Shown here: positions 1 to 9,907 of the stretch, piece after piece
Layout of the letters: each line of letters begins with the position of its first letter
Position numbering within the stretch: position 1 is the stretch's first letter
From: Bacteroidales bacterium
GTDB taxonomy: Bacteria; Bacteroidota; Bacteroidia; Bacteroidales; VadinHA17
Assembly: GCA_022865305.1 (NCBI GenBank)
Contig: JALHSP010000034.1
Location: forward strand, 1-64,000
DNA length: 64,000 nucleotides
Direction: 5' to 3'
Position numbers and translations under genes: made by a program
The notes under the pieces: generated by a model
What the model was told of the DNA's origin: nothing
The model's input: the letters and a program-made list of their open reading frames with translations, nothing else
The model's database searches: none

Positions 1-1
1 C

Positions 2-127
2 GAAATCACACAAATTTTAAGTGTCTCCGTATTTGATAAAACGCCAATAAATGAGCTACTTACAAACTTTTCAAAGAACGATGAAATCAAAGATATCTAT
101 AATCAATTGAATTTGTTCGACTTATAA
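2..127 (+). pseudogene. IS4-family transposase, C-terminal end (cut by window edge)
   Basis: An open frame runs in from the left edge and stops with TAA at 125-127. Its last 41 residues include SVFDKTPINELL and end in NQLNLFDL. This is the usual tail of the Bacteroidetes IS4-type (DDE) transposases, which end in a xxLLDKTPxxxLL segment followed by QLxLF(D). The rest of the gene lies outside the window, so it cannot be said whether the element is intact. The frame stops just where the neighbouring beta-propeller gene on the other strand loses its reading sense, so the insertion-sequence end is probably within 20 bases after the stop. Identification rests on the short C-terminal motif only. Confidence 0.6.
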
Positions 128-543
128 CGCAACACTAGTGAAGTAATTCCATTAATGTTTTTATCAGTTCCGGATTCGACTTTAGTAAAGACCTGCCCGT
201 CGGAAGAGAAAAGAATTGTTCCATTATCACCGGCAACAACCATTATCTGATCTTCACTGATAACACAGTTTAAATTATTAGTACACGTATTAATGACAGG
301 AGTCCTTTCGCCTGAATTGTTTATGTAATCAATTCTTCCATCAGTTCCGACAGCCAGGAACTTTCCATCGTAAAATATTATATCCCTGTAACCTTTAATA
401 TCTGTAGCACGATCTGCATCTGACTTATGAAATGCTGGTATACTTTTATTTTGCTCTTTAAAAGATAATGATATATAAGCAGGAGTAAAACATATCAATC
501 CTGCTGCAATAAAGTGAATGATTTTATCTAATGGAGATGCCAT
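128..543 (-). pseudogene. Beta-propeller-like protein, 3' part lost at an IS junction
   Basis: The minus-strand frame starts with ATG at 543. It encodes a short hydrophobic N-terminus (about residues 8-25) and then propeller-type repeats with the pattern 'YDGKFLAVGTDGRI' and 'VVAGDNGTILFSSDG', typical of YCF48/sialidase-like blades that read 'G..G.i..S.DG..W'. After about residue 135 the sequence becomes the antisense of the IS4 transposase tail and ends at a chance stop near 103. I read this as a gene truncated by the insertion, with only one to two blades left. The intact protein would be an exported or membrane-anchored propeller. Its function is unknown. Confidence 0.5.
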
Positions 544-592
544 CTTTTTGATCCTGAAAATAAAGTCATCCGAACAAAAAATTTAATAATCA

Positions 593-639
593 GGGGCTGT
601 TAAAATAGAAGGAAGATATAGCTATTTTTTAACAGCCCC
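593..639 (-). terminator. Hairpin terminator 3' of the GH3 operon
   Basis: Inverted repeat: arm 593-608 (GGGGCTGTTAAAATAG) pairs with 622-639 (CTATTTTTTAACAGCCCC). It lies 22 bases after the stop of the minus-strand GH3 gene. The A/T-rich inner part gives U-rich RNA on either strand, so it may act in both directions. Confidence 0.75.
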
Positions 640-660
640 CGGATACTTTAACGGTAATAG

Positions 661-3600
661 CTAATTACCGGCATTTACGATAAGAAAATAATCAAAATAA
701 ACCTTAAATGGCTTATTCGCATCAACTCCGGTAATACCCATCATCAGAGCCGCCATATCACCACCGGGGGTATCACCTCCATCACAAGCTATCAAACCGG
801 CTTTGATATCACGCAAAACTACATCTGTTGATCCTAGGAGTTCAAAATCTTTTCCTCCAGTTGCATAGTAGGCTGTATACCTGCTTCCTTGCTTTTCAAG
901 TTTAAGCACCATTGCTAGGTCATCAGGCACCAGGCCTGCGGTTCTGATATTTGCAGCTGAATACTGGGCTCCTTCTCTTTCGACAAGGAGTTCAATGTAT
1001 TCATCGCCTCCCATAAATCCTTTACTCGAATTGATATAGACAAGTTTTACATAATTATCATCATCCTGGTAAGCGATGATACCACCCTGCTGGTCAGGTT
1101 TTGTGGGTCTTTTCGAAAACTCAGTCCTGGAATCTATTGACCAGTCGGTGTTAGCGCTCTGCAGTAAGATATTTTCTGCATTATTACTTGATCCCTTTAC
1201 ATCTCCCTTCTGTGCTGTAATTGTAAGATAACGCGGGTATTCTGATAGACTCCACTGATCTTTATTTTCCCTTATCCAGCTCCATTGTTCTCTTAGTGAA
1301 TCAGATAGAAAATTATCACTGTAAGACGGAGTACCGAAATTAACTGCATAGGTGCCTGTCTGGCCGGAAATATTATCTGTAAGGTTAATTAATGCAGTAC
1401 CCGGTATAGCTGTTGCCTGAGAAACCTTGACTGCTGTTCCCTCAACTGTGGGTACAGCATTTATTTTCGGAGGTTTAGCAGAACCATCTTCTGTCAGATA
1501 ACTGTAAGCGTGAACATCAGGACTGAAATTTTCGATTTTCTGGCCATTCATCTCTATACTGCTGAGAGTCAGATCAGCCATCACTTTCAAAGGATAACCG
1601 TCAGATTTTACAGTACCGTCAATTGTTACTTCAGCAGTAATAGTAGCAACTCCCGTGCCGAGTGTAGTTACCAGTCCATTATCATCTACACTTGCAACTG
1701 CCGGATTGCTGCTTTCGTAGGTTACTTTAGCATTTTTAATGTTATAAAAGCTATCGTCCGACATTGCTGCTGTGACACTCGTCTGTACTTTATTGCCCGG
1801 GTTCAGAACAACCTTTCCACATTCAGCAACAACTGTTTTCAGTACGGAATTATATGTGCCGCTCATCGTAGCTTCTACCTGTCCCCTGATATCTTTTGAT
1901 GAGGTGCCTATTTCAAATATATATTTACCCTGATCAAATGTGATCCTGTCATTTTCTCCATCCCAGAACCACAGATCAGAACAATCTATGTCTATCGATA
2001 CTGTCTTTGTTTGTCCTGCTGCTACAGTTACCCTCTGAAAACCCTTCAGCCTCTTTATCGGCCTCTCAAGCGATGCAGGACTATCAGGTGTCTTTAAGTA
2101 TACCTGAACTACCTCATCTCCATCCACGTTTCCTGTGTTCTTTACATCAACACTGACAGTGATCTTGTCATTCGGTGTGATGGAGGTACTGCTTATACTG
2201 AAATTAGCGTACTCAAAGGTAGTGTAAGAGAGGCCGTAGCCGAATTCATACGATACATCTTTATTGAAATACCAGTAAGTACGGCCATTCTTGCCTTTAC
2301 CTCCTCTCAGATCATAGTCAGTGATAGGCGGAAGATCATTAACCGATTTGTACCATGTGGCATTAAGCTTGCCTCCGGGATTTACATCTCCGAAAAGTAT
2401 GCTGGCCATTGCAGTTCCCTGTGCCTGGCCGTTGAAGCCTGTCCATATTATCCCTGCCACATTCGGATTATCCTTAAACTGGTCAACCTCTACCATACCA
2501 AGTGTTTGCATTACCACGATCGTATTAGGATTAACCGCTGCAACAGCATTTATCAACTCGTACTGATTACCCGGCAAAACCAGAGTAAGCCTGTCGGCTT
2601 CTTCATTAGCTGTTCTGTCATCTGTCCCTACAAACAGGATAACGACATCTGATGATGCAGCAAGGTCGAGGGTTTCTTTATCAATAGGAGGCTTTTCAGG
2701 AGCACGATAAACGAGGTAAATAGTCTGTTTACCTGAGAATCCTGACTTATTAACTTTAGCTGTCAGGGTACTGGGTAAAAATGCACTGTACATACCCATT
2801 GTCCCTTTACCGTCAATCGTAGCCAGTAATGATCCTGTGGGAGAACCCATCCTGAACTCAACGGTACCACCATCACCGGGTATTGTAAGATTAAGATTAA
2901 TACTTTCTATATCGCTGACATTTACATTCTTATATGAAGTCCAGCTTCCATCGCTGATACTTTTAACCGATTTCTGAGGTAATACTCCGGAGCTAAACGT
3001 TATTCCTTTTGATGATGCGGTAATCTGTGTTGCATCGTATTTTACTGAAGATCCGTCCTTCTTTACGATTTCAAACCAGTTGATGTTAAAGAGATTACAG
3101 CTGCTCACTGTATTTGCACCTGCATTATAAACAACTTCAGCTGTAGATCCCTTGGCAGCCAGAAGACTCTTTATCCCTGATAATGGAGTGACCTTGTTCT
3201 TATCAAGAGGTGTTCCGGAGTAAGGTCCCAGTTCAACTTTATCCGCCTGGGGCCCAATCAATGCTATCTTCTTAAGTTCAGATGCATTGAGAGGAAGAAT
3301 TTTTTTATCTGAATTCTTCTTCAGGTTATTCTTTAACAAGACCGGGGTTTTCTTTGCGACTTCAGCAGCAAATTCAACGTGGTCAGGAGAATTTACAACA
3401 CTGGTGTCGATCATAGAATACGGGACTTTCGAAGGAGGATCAAATTCTCCTATTCTCATACGCACAGTGAACATATTGACAAGGGCAAGGTCCATATCTG
3501 CTTCGGTAATTAAACCCTTGTTCAGTGCATCGATGGCGCTTGTCTGGTAAACACTGCCACAGTCGGTGTCAACTCCAGCTTTTAGCCCAAGTGCGGTTGC

Positions 3601-4470
3601 TTCAGCGCCAGTCTTAACATAGAAATGACCGGTTTGAATATCACCAATGGCACCGCAATCACCTGTAATATAGCCATTTAGACCGTATGTCTTACGTGCT
3701 ATTGTGTCGACAAGATATTTATTGGCTGACATTGGAATGCCATTGACTGCATTGTAGCAGGTCATTATGCTCGGCAATTTGTCCTTCTCGATAAGTTTTT
3801 TATACTGTGAGAGATAATATTCCCTCATATCCCTGTCATCCATATTGGAGCTGCTGACGTGACGGTTGAACTCACTGTTATTTGCGAAGTAATGCTTACC
3901 GCACGGAACAGCTTTGAGATAAACCGGATCATTACCCAACATACCGCGGACAAAACCACCTCCAATCTGTGAAATCAGGAAAGGATCTTCACCAAATGTT
4001 TCGCCGGTTCTTCCCCACCGGGGATCCCTTACGGGTTCAACAACAGGTGACCAGTAAGTAAGGTTCGCGATTATCGGACTATTAACACCGCGTGCTTCAT
4101 CTGAAATAGCCGAAGTTTCAAGTTCCATAAGCTCAGGGTCCCATGAAGATGAAAGAGCTGTACTGCTGGGGAAGGACGTTGCTGCTCCAGCGTACGGATT
4201 AAACATTGGTACAACGCCATGAAGAGCTTCTCCCCAGACGTAATAAGTATTAACTTCAAGCCGTGGAACAGCCGGCATTGTGTTGCCGAGTAAACTCTGT
4301 TTTTCTTCGACAGTGAATCTTGATACAAGGTCGGCTGCCCTTTCTTCGAAGGAATAACTGGTATCGAGATAAACAGGCTTTTGAGTACCAGTTTTACATC
4401 CGTTAATAAATACGATTACAGCAAAACATAATAATATATAAAAACCACTTCTGTAAAAAATTCTTTTCAT
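661..4470 (-). CDS. Glycoside hydrolase family 3 lipoprotein (beta-glucosidase/xylosidase type), copy 1
   Basis: 1269 residues. A lipoprotein signal ends at the lipobox INGC (Cys25); no acidic residues follow the Cys, suggesting a periplasm-facing lipoprotein. The GH3 N-terminal barrel (about 40-340) carries the nucleophile motif ITGDCGAI (Asp271), the form seen in beta-xylosidase-like GH3 enzymes. The GH3 C domain contains 'EEADR' (Glu623/624), the position of the general acid/base, and is split by a CBM6/PA14-like insert (about 455-590). Then follow a fibronectin-III-like domain (745-860), a Big_2 immunoglobulin-like domain (880-965), a short cadherin-like strand region, and a concanavalin-like domain (1050-1269) like the C-terminal domain of GH43 xylosidases. 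It removes terminal beta-linked glucose or xylose from oligosaccharides; the exact sugar cannot be read. It lies 51 bases downstream of its paralogue and is the last gene before a terminator. Confidence 0.93.
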   Translation of the reverse strand: MKRIFYRSGFYILLCFAVIVFINGCKTGTQKPVYLDTSYSFEERAADLVSRFTVEEKQSLLGNTMPAVPRLEVNTYYVWGEALHGVVPMFNPYAGAATSFPSSTALSSSWDPELMELETSAISDEARGVNSPIIANLTYWSPVVEPVRDPRWGRTGETFGEDPFLISQIGGGFVRGMLGNDPVYLKAVPCGKHYFANNSEFNRHVSSSNMDDRDMREYYLSQYKKLIEKDKLPSIMTCYNAVNGIPMSANKYLVDTIARKTYGLNGYITGDCGAIGDIQTGHFYVKTGAEATALGLKAGVDTDCGSVYQTSAIDALNKGLITEADMDLALVNMFTVRMRIGEFDPPSKVPYSMIDTSVVNSPDHVEFAAEVAKKTPVLLKNNLKKNSDKKILPLNASELKKIALIGPQADKVELGPYSGTPLDKNKVTPLSGIKSLLAAKGSTAEVVYNAGANTVSSCNLFNINWFEIVKKDGSSVKYDATQITASSKGITFSSGVLPQKSVKSISDGSWTSYKNVNVSDIESINLNLTIPGDGGTVEFRMGSPTGSLLATIDGKGTMGMYSAFLPSTLTAKVNKSGFSGKQTIYLVYRAPEKPPIDKETLDLAASSDVVILFVGTDDRTANEEADRLTLVLPGNQYELINAVAAVNPNTIVVMQTLGMVEVDQFKDNPNVAGIIWTGFNGQAQGTAMASILFGDVNPGGKLNATWYKSVNDLPPITDYDLRGGKGKNGRTYWYFNKDVSYEFGYGLSYTTFEYANFSISSTSITPNDKITVSVDVKNTGNVDGDEVVQVYLKTPDSPASLERPIKRLKGFQRVTVAAGQTKTVSIDIDCSDLWFWDGENDRITFDQGKYIFEIGTSSKDIRGQVEATMSGTYNSVLKTVVAECGKVVLNPGNKVQTSVTAAMSDDSFYNIKNAKVTYESSNPAVASVDDNGLVTTLGTGVATITAEVTIDGTVKSDGYPLKVMADLTLSSIEMNGQKIENFSPDVHAYSYLTEDGSAKPPKINAVPTVEGTAVKVSQATAIPGTALINLTDNISGQTGTYAVNFGTPSYSDNFLSDSLREQWSWIRENKDQWSLSEYPRYLTITAQKGDVKGSSNNAENILLQSANTDWSIDSRTEFSKRPTKPDQQGGIIAYQDDDNYVKLVYINSSKGFMGGDEYIELLVEREGAQYSAANIRTAGLVPDDLAMVLKLEKQGSRYTAYYATGGKDFELLGSTDVVLRDIKAGLIACDGGDTPGGDMAALMMGITGVDANKPFKVYFDYFLIVNAGN

Positions 4471-4521
4471 AGGATAATAATTTTAGTCTATTCCACATAG
4501 CTTCAGGATGAAATAAAAAGT

Positions 4522-7500
4522 CTATTTCAAACCTTTATTAACTATGTGGAAGTAATCGTATGCAACCTCAAACGGCGTTTCAGGCTGGCTGGCTTGTTGC
4601 TGCATTCCAGGCATACCAGGGAAATTACCAAATCCGCCTGTCGTCTGAACACCATTGCATGTAATCATTCCGGCTTTGATGTCTTTCAGCATAATTTCTG
4701 CAGTTCCGACGGCCTTGAAATTCTTTCCGTCCGGTGAGCATGATGCGCTGTAAAGATTGCCTTTCTTTTCGAATCTCAGAATGAGGGTATTATTTTCCTT
4801 TATTATCTCCGCCAGATTAAGGGTTGCTGCAGATGACTGGTATCCATCCTTCTCAATCATAAGCTCCATCACTCCGGCCTGAACTCCGGGTCCTCCAAAT
4901 CCGCCCATTCCTCTTCTTCCGCCACCGCCAGCTCTGTAAACCAGCTTTACATAATTATCATCATCCTGGTAAGCCAGAAGTCCACCGTTTTGCGAAAACC
5001 CCGATGGTCTTTTTGAGAATACAAGCTTCGACTCAACCGTCCAGTCGGTATTGGCATTCTGTAACAGAATATTCTCAGCATTATTATTAGAGGCCAGGAT
5101 GTCTCCTTTTTCACTTGTAATGACCAGTGAACCTGCCTTTTTAGACAGACTCCAGTGTGCAGGATTATCTCTCACCCAGTTCCATTGCTTACCAAGTGTA
5201 CCTCCGTTGAACTCATCATTCACGGATTTAGTTCCAAAGGCTACATTATATTCACTCTTTTCAACTGTAATATTGTCAGTCAGAGTTATAATTGCCGTCC
5301 CCGGTATGCTCTTGGCCTGTGCAATATCCGCTGTAATATCTGTACCGGATGCTGTAGCATTAACCTGAGGTACCGTAGATGATTCTTTTAACAGGTAACT
5401 GTACCCGTGGATATCAGGACTGAATCCTGTAATCTTTTTGCCGTTTACCATAATGGTGGCCGGTTTGAGATCCGGCATAACTTTCAGCGGATAGCTGTCT
5501 GATACTGTTTTGCCATCTACCGTAACATATGCAATTATCGATGCTGTCCCTACTCCTTTAGCCGTTACCTTACCATTCTCATCAACACTCGCTACTGAAG
5601 GATTATTGCTTGAATAAGTTACATTTGCATCTTTAATGTTATAGAAGCTGTCGTCCGACATAGCTGCCGTTACACTCGTCTGTACTGTATTGCCCGGCCT
5701 CAAAACAACCTTCCCGCATTCTGCAACAACTGTCTTCAGTACAGATTTGTAGGTGCCGCTCATCGTCGCTTCTACCTGTCCCCTGATATCCTTCGATGAT
5801 GCTCCTATCTCAAATACATATTTCCCCTGGTCAAACGTTATCCTGTCCTTTTCCCCATCCCAGAACCAAAGATCCGAACAATCTATATCAATGGATACTC
5901 TCTTCGTCTGACCAGCTGCTATCGTTACTCTCTGGAAGCCTTTAAGCCTCTTTATAGGTCTCTCAAGTGAGGCTGGACTATCCGGTGTCCTCATATATAC
6001 CTGGACTATCTCATCTCCATCCACGCTTCCTGTATTCTTTACATCAACACTTACATTGATCTTGTCATTCGGTGTGATTGAACTCTTGCTTATACTGAAA
6101 TTACTATACTCAAATGTGGTATAAGAGAGTCCGAAACCGAATTCATAAGATACATCCTTGTTGAAGTACCAGTATGTCCGGCCATTTTTGTTTTTGCCCC
6201 CTCTGAGATTATAGTCGGTGATCTCCGGAAGATCATTGACCGATTTGTACCATGTGGCATTCAGCTTGCCTCCGGGATTTACATCTCCGAAAAGTATGCT
6301 GGCCATTGCTGTTCCCTGTGCCTGGCCGTTGAAGCCTGTCCATATTATACCTGCAACATTCGGATTATCCTTGAACTGATCCACCTCTACCATACCAAGG
6401 GTTTGCATTACAACGATTGTATTAGAATTAACCGCTGCAACTGATTTGATCAACTCATACTGGTTTCCTGGTAACAGGAGCGAAAATCTGTCAGATTCTT
6501 CTCCGGCCGTTCTGTCATCGGTACCAACAAATAGGATTGCTACATCCGATGATGCAGCCAGGGATAATGTCTCCTTGTCGATGGAAGCTATTTCCGGGGC
6601 ACGATATACAAGCGCAATGGTCTGATTTCCTGTTATGCCAATAGTGTTAACTTTTGCTGAAACCATTCTCGACCTGCCGAAACCACCACCCATACGCATG
6701 CCAGGCTGAATACCGGCAATTTTTACAGTAGCAAACAGGTTACCCGTGGCAGAGCCCACTCTTGCTTCAACAATTCCACCTTCACTGCTGTTTACATTCA
6801 GGTTGATTTTCAGTGAATCTACATTTGTGATATCGATATTGTTATAGGATGTCCAGTCGCCATCTTTAATACCCCTTACTGAAGCAACAGGTCCCATTCC
6901 TGCAGTAAGTACGATACCCTTTGCGGAAGCATCAAATTTAGTTGCATCATATTCTTTAACGGAACCATCTTTCCTGACAGTAGTAAATCCGATAACATTG
7001 AAGAAATCGCTTCTGTTTGAAGTATTTCCACCAGCGCTATATACGACTTCTGTCTTTAATTTGTTCTGTTCAATATAGTTTTTAATACCAGCAAGGGGAG
7101 TGACTCTAAGTGAAGCCTCAGGTGTTCCCGAATAAGGGCCAAGCTCTACTCTATCAGCCTGCGGTCCGATGATGGCAATTTTCTTTATTGCATCTGCTTT
7201 TATCGGAAGTGCCTTGCTATTAGTTTTAGCAACAACATTATTTTTCAGTAACACAGGAGTTTTGGTGGCAACCTCTACTGCAAATGCGCTATGCCCTGGG
7301 GCATTGATGACATTAGGCTGGATACCTGCATAAGGGACTTTGTTTTTAGGATCAAATTCCCCGATTCTCATACGGACTGTGAACATATTGACAAGAGCCA
7401 GATCCATATCAGCCTCGGTAATTAAACCCTGTTTCAAAGCTTCGAGAGCACTTGTCTGGTATACGCTGCCACAGTCAGTATCAACCCCTGATTTCAGTCC

Positions 7501-8379
7501 CATAGCTGCTGCTTCCGGATTGCTCTTTGCATAGTGATGTCCGCTGAAAATATCACTTATTGCGGCGCAATCACCGGTTATATAGCCATTTAATCCATAG
7601 GTCTTTCTTGCAATTGTATCTACAAGGTATTTATTGGCCGACATAGGTATGCCATTCACTGCATTGTAACAAGTCATAATGGCCGGAAGTTTATCCTTTT
7701 CAATAAGACTCTTATATGGCAACAGATAAAACTCTCTCATATCCCTGTCATCCATATCGGAGCTGCCGGTATGACGGTTAAACTCAGAATTGTTTGCAAA
7801 GTAATGCTTGCCGCAGGGCACAGCTTTGAGATAAAGCGGATCATTCCCCATCAAACCCTGGATAAAACCGCTGCCAATCTGCGATACCAGGAACGGATCT
7901 TCACCAAATGACTCACCTGTTCTCCCCCACCTTGGATCCCTCACAGGCTCAACTACCGGTGACCAATAGGTAAGCGTATAAATAACAGCATAATTAAAGC
8001 CTCTGGCTTCATCAGAAATAACTGAAGTTTCACGTTTCATCAGTGCCGGATCCCAGGCAGATCCTAAAGCAACACTGTTTGGAAATGATGTTGCTGTCCT
8101 GCCACTGCTGCTATACCTGCCTACCACACCGTGAAGGGCTTCGCCCCATACATTATAGGCATTTACACCCAAACGAGGAACTGCCGCCATATTGTTACCG
8201 AGCAGACTTTGTTTCTCCTCGGGGGTCATCCTTGATACCAGGTCAGCAGCCCTTTCTTCGAAGGAATAAGCTGTGTTCAGGTAAATAGGCTTTTTGGAAC
8301 TCTCACTGCCTGGCATAAAAGCCATTATTACAAAACAAGTAAGAATTAAAAAACATGTTCTGATAATTTTTACTTTCAT
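4522..8379 (-). CDS. Glycoside hydrolase family 3 enzyme, copy 2 (non-lipidated)
   Basis: About 1285 residues from the ATG at 8379. A start at 8406 is open but puts nine residues (MERHTNFSR) before the signal peptide, so 8379 is preferred. Domain order is the same as copy 1: signal peptide, GH3 barrel with ITGDCAAI nucleophile motif, insert, GH3 C domain with 'EESDR', Fn3-like, Big_2, cadherin-like, concanavalin-like. The C-terminal domain has glycine-rich insertions (GGGGRRGMGGFGG) and a Met/Pro/Gly/Gln-rich stretch that copy 1 lacks. Where copy 1 has a lipobox Cys, this protein has FMPGSESS, so it should be soluble. The middle of the two genes is almost identical, while the ends have diverged. 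It probably acts on the same type of oligosaccharide as copy 1. Confidence 0.92.
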   Translation of the reverse strand: MKVKIIRTCFLILTCFVIMAFMPGSESSKKPIYLNTAYSFEERAADLVSRMTPEEKQSLLGNNMAAVPRLGVNAYNVWGEALHGVVGRYSSSGRTATSFPNSVALGSAWDPALMKRETSVISDEARGFNYAVIYTLTYWSPVVEPVRDPRWGRTGESFGEDPFLVSQIGSGFIQGLMGNDPLYLKAVPCGKHYFANNSEFNRHTGSSDMDDRDMREFYLLPYKSLIEKDKLPAIMTCYNAVNGIPMSANKYLVDTIARKTYGLNGYITGDCAAISDIFSGHHYAKSNPEAAAMGLKSGVDTDCGSVYQTSALEALKQGLITEADMDLALVNMFTVRMRIGEFDPKNKVPYAGIQPNVINAPGHSAFAVEVATKTPVLLKNNVVAKTNSKALPIKADAIKKIAIIGPQADRVELGPYSGTPEASLRVTPLAGIKNYIEQNKLKTEVVYSAGGNTSNRSDFFNVIGFTTVRKDGSVKEYDATKFDASAKGIVLTAGMGPVASVRGIKDGDWTSYNNIDITNVDSLKINLNVNSSEGGIVEARVGSATGNLFATVKIAGIQPGMRMGGGFGRSRMVSAKVNTIGITGNQTIALVYRAPEIASIDKETLSLAASSDVAILFVGTDDRTAGEESDRFSLLLPGNQYELIKSVAAVNSNTIVVMQTLGMVEVDQFKDNPNVAGIIWTGFNGQAQGTAMASILFGDVNPGGKLNATWYKSVNDLPEITDYNLRGGKNKNGRTYWYFNKDVSYEFGFGLSYTTFEYSNFSISKSSITPNDKINVSVDVKNTGSVDGDEIVQVYMRTPDSPASLERPIKRLKGFQRVTIAAGQTKRVSIDIDCSDLWFWDGEKDRITFDQGKYVFEIGASSKDIRGQVEATMSGTYKSVLKTVVAECGKVVLRPGNTVQTSVTAAMSDDSFYNIKDANVTYSSNNPSVASVDENGKVTAKGVGTASIIAYVTVDGKTVSDSYPLKVMPDLKPATIMVNGKKITGFSPDIHGYSYLLKESSTVPQVNATASGTDITADIAQAKSIPGTAIITLTDNITVEKSEYNVAFGTKSVNDEFNGGTLGKQWNWVRDNPAHWSLSKKAGSLVITSEKGDILASNNNAENILLQNANTDWTVESKLVFSKRPSGFSQNGGLLAYQDDDNYVKLVYRAGGGGRRGMGGFGGPGVQAGVMELMIEKDGYQSSAATLNLAEIIKENNTLILRFEKKGNLYSASCSPDGKNFKAVGTAEIMLKDIKAGMITCNGVQTTGGFGNFPGMPGMQQQASQPETPFEVAYDYFHIVNKGLK

Positions 8380-8415
8380 TCTCGAAAAATTAGTATGTCT
8401 TTCCATAATGCAAGG

Positions 8416-9903
8416 TTAATTATTTATTAATTCCGCATTTACTGGTGCAGTTTTGATAAGTCTTTCAAGTTTGCGGGGATTTAATTCAATCCTCGAAGTA
8501 ACGAACTCAGGGATATTATAAGATTTCATAAAGTTAAGATAAAATTCCGGGTTTTTTTGAGGTAAAAGAAAAGGTTTGTGCACATAGCCTGAGGTATCGA
8601 AATAGGCGAAATAAGGTCTTGTGTACAAACCATCATCCCTGCGGCTGCTGAATACTATCCATCTGCCAGTGGATGACCACTCATGAAAACTCTCTGTACG
8701 AATGCTGTTAATATCCGGATGAGATATTTTACCCGAGACAAGGTCGAGCAAATAAATATCACTTTCAGGGTGCCAAATTGTAAAATTACCATAATCGGCC
8801 ATGCAATAGAGAAGGTATTTGTTATCGGGCGAAATTCTGGGGAAAGAGAGGCTTCTGCCCTTATCTGAGACTTTCAGAACAGTATCCGGTTCTCCGAAGC
8901 TGCATGTTGCCGGATCAAAAGCAATACGCATCAGATCGTACCTGATCTGATTATAATTTGCCATTGGTTTCTTTACTGCACTGCAAAAATAGAGATAACG
9001 GCCGTCAGGTGCCCATACCGGAAAAGTCTCAAGTCTGTCGGGATCAGATAACAGCCGGGAGGTAACGATTGCATTCTTCTTAATATCATATACCACTATA
9101 TTTGAAAGGGTATCATAAACCTCAATCTTCTTACCGGGAATTGCATGAAAACTCTGCACGATATTGTTGACAGAGAAGGCAATAAAATCTCCTGAAGGAT
9201 GCCACGAAGGATATACACCCGCTGAAATAGTACTGTTGGTTTTGGTGTTTATCTTCGAAAGTACTCCCCCTTTGAACAGAATTGTTCCTGCATGCTCGCC
9301 TCTCAAATGAAACATCATGTCTTTACCTGAATTCCTTATGAAAGTATGACAATTCATACAGTTGTCGTCGCTTAAGCTGTTAAGCATTATCGGGATTTCA
9401 CTGAAATCTTCCAGGTTACGCTGATAAATCCCCATTTTGTTCCAGGTTTCAAATCCCGGTTCTATTAATCTGTATACAAGATATTTGTCAATTGAATCGG
9501 GAGCAACATAGTTCGTAATTGTCCTGTATTTCGTAAATTCCTTTGATTTCCTGGTAAAAATATCGATATTGTATTCGTCAGATATTGAGGTTCTTAATAG
9601 CTCTCTCCATTTTTTCTCCGGTATCTTTATCTCCCCGTTTTTTGAACGTATATTAAATTCCGTTCCGTCCGGGTTGTAAAATCTTGCAATATAAAAGTCC
9701 GCTTTATCAACTATCCTGAAGTTTAAAGGAGCAATATTTGGAGGAACTGAGATGAAAGAATAATCAGGATATAATGTTACAGCCTGATCTTTTTCGGTGA
9801 AAGAAGGTATCTTTTGTTTACAGCTTACCAGAGTTAAAAGCATTAAAAAAACAAGCATGCAGATTATTGGAGAGAGCCCTTTTATTATTTTGTTTCTGGT
9901 CAT
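8416..9903 (-). CDS. TolB-like (WD40/PD40) lipoprotein with a CxxCH heme motif
   Basis: The start at 9903 is chosen because it lies four bases after the upstream gene's stop and gives a compact lipoprotein signal (lipobox LVSC, Cys28). The longer frame from 9951 would overlap that gene by 44 bases. The 495-residue product has an N-terminal beta-rich region, then CMNCH (residues 182-186), a single c-type heme attachment motif, and then PD40/TolB-type beta-propeller repeats ('YPSWHPSGDFIAFS', 'FPVWAPDGRYLYFCS', 'FPRISPDNKYLLYC', 'FHEWSSTGRWIVFSS'). It is probably a periplasmic membrane-anchored protein. Related proteins are often annotated as TolB-like or cytochrome c-related in Bacteroidetes, with no known reaction. 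It sits between the DUF6057 gene and the two GH3 genes, apparently in one operon. Confidence 0.8.
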   Translation of the reverse strand: MTRNKIIKGLSPIICMLVFLMLLTLVSCKQKIPSFTEKDQAVTLYPDYSFISVPPNIAPLNFRIVDKADFYIARFYNPDGTEFNIRSKNGEIKIPEKKWRELLRTSISDEYNIDIFTRKSKEFTKYRTITNYVAPDSIDKYLVYRLIEPGFETWNKMGIYQRNLEDFSEIPIMLNSLSDDNCMNCHTFIRNSGKDMMFHLRGEHAGTILFKGGVLSKINTKTNSTISAGVYPSWHPSGDFIAFSVNNIVQSFHAIPGKKIEVYDTLSNIVVYDIKKNAIVTSRLLSDPDRLETFPVWAPDGRYLYFCSAVKKPMANYNQIRYDLMRIAFDPATCSFGEPDTVLKVSDKGRSLSFPRISPDNKYLLYCMADYGNFTIWHPESDIYLLDLVSGKISHPDINSIRTESFHEWSSTGRWIVFSSRRDDGLYTRPYFAYFDTSGYVHKPFLLPQKNPEFYLNFMKSYNIPEFVTSRIELNPRKLERLIKTAPVNAELINN

Positions 9904-9907
9904 AAAG

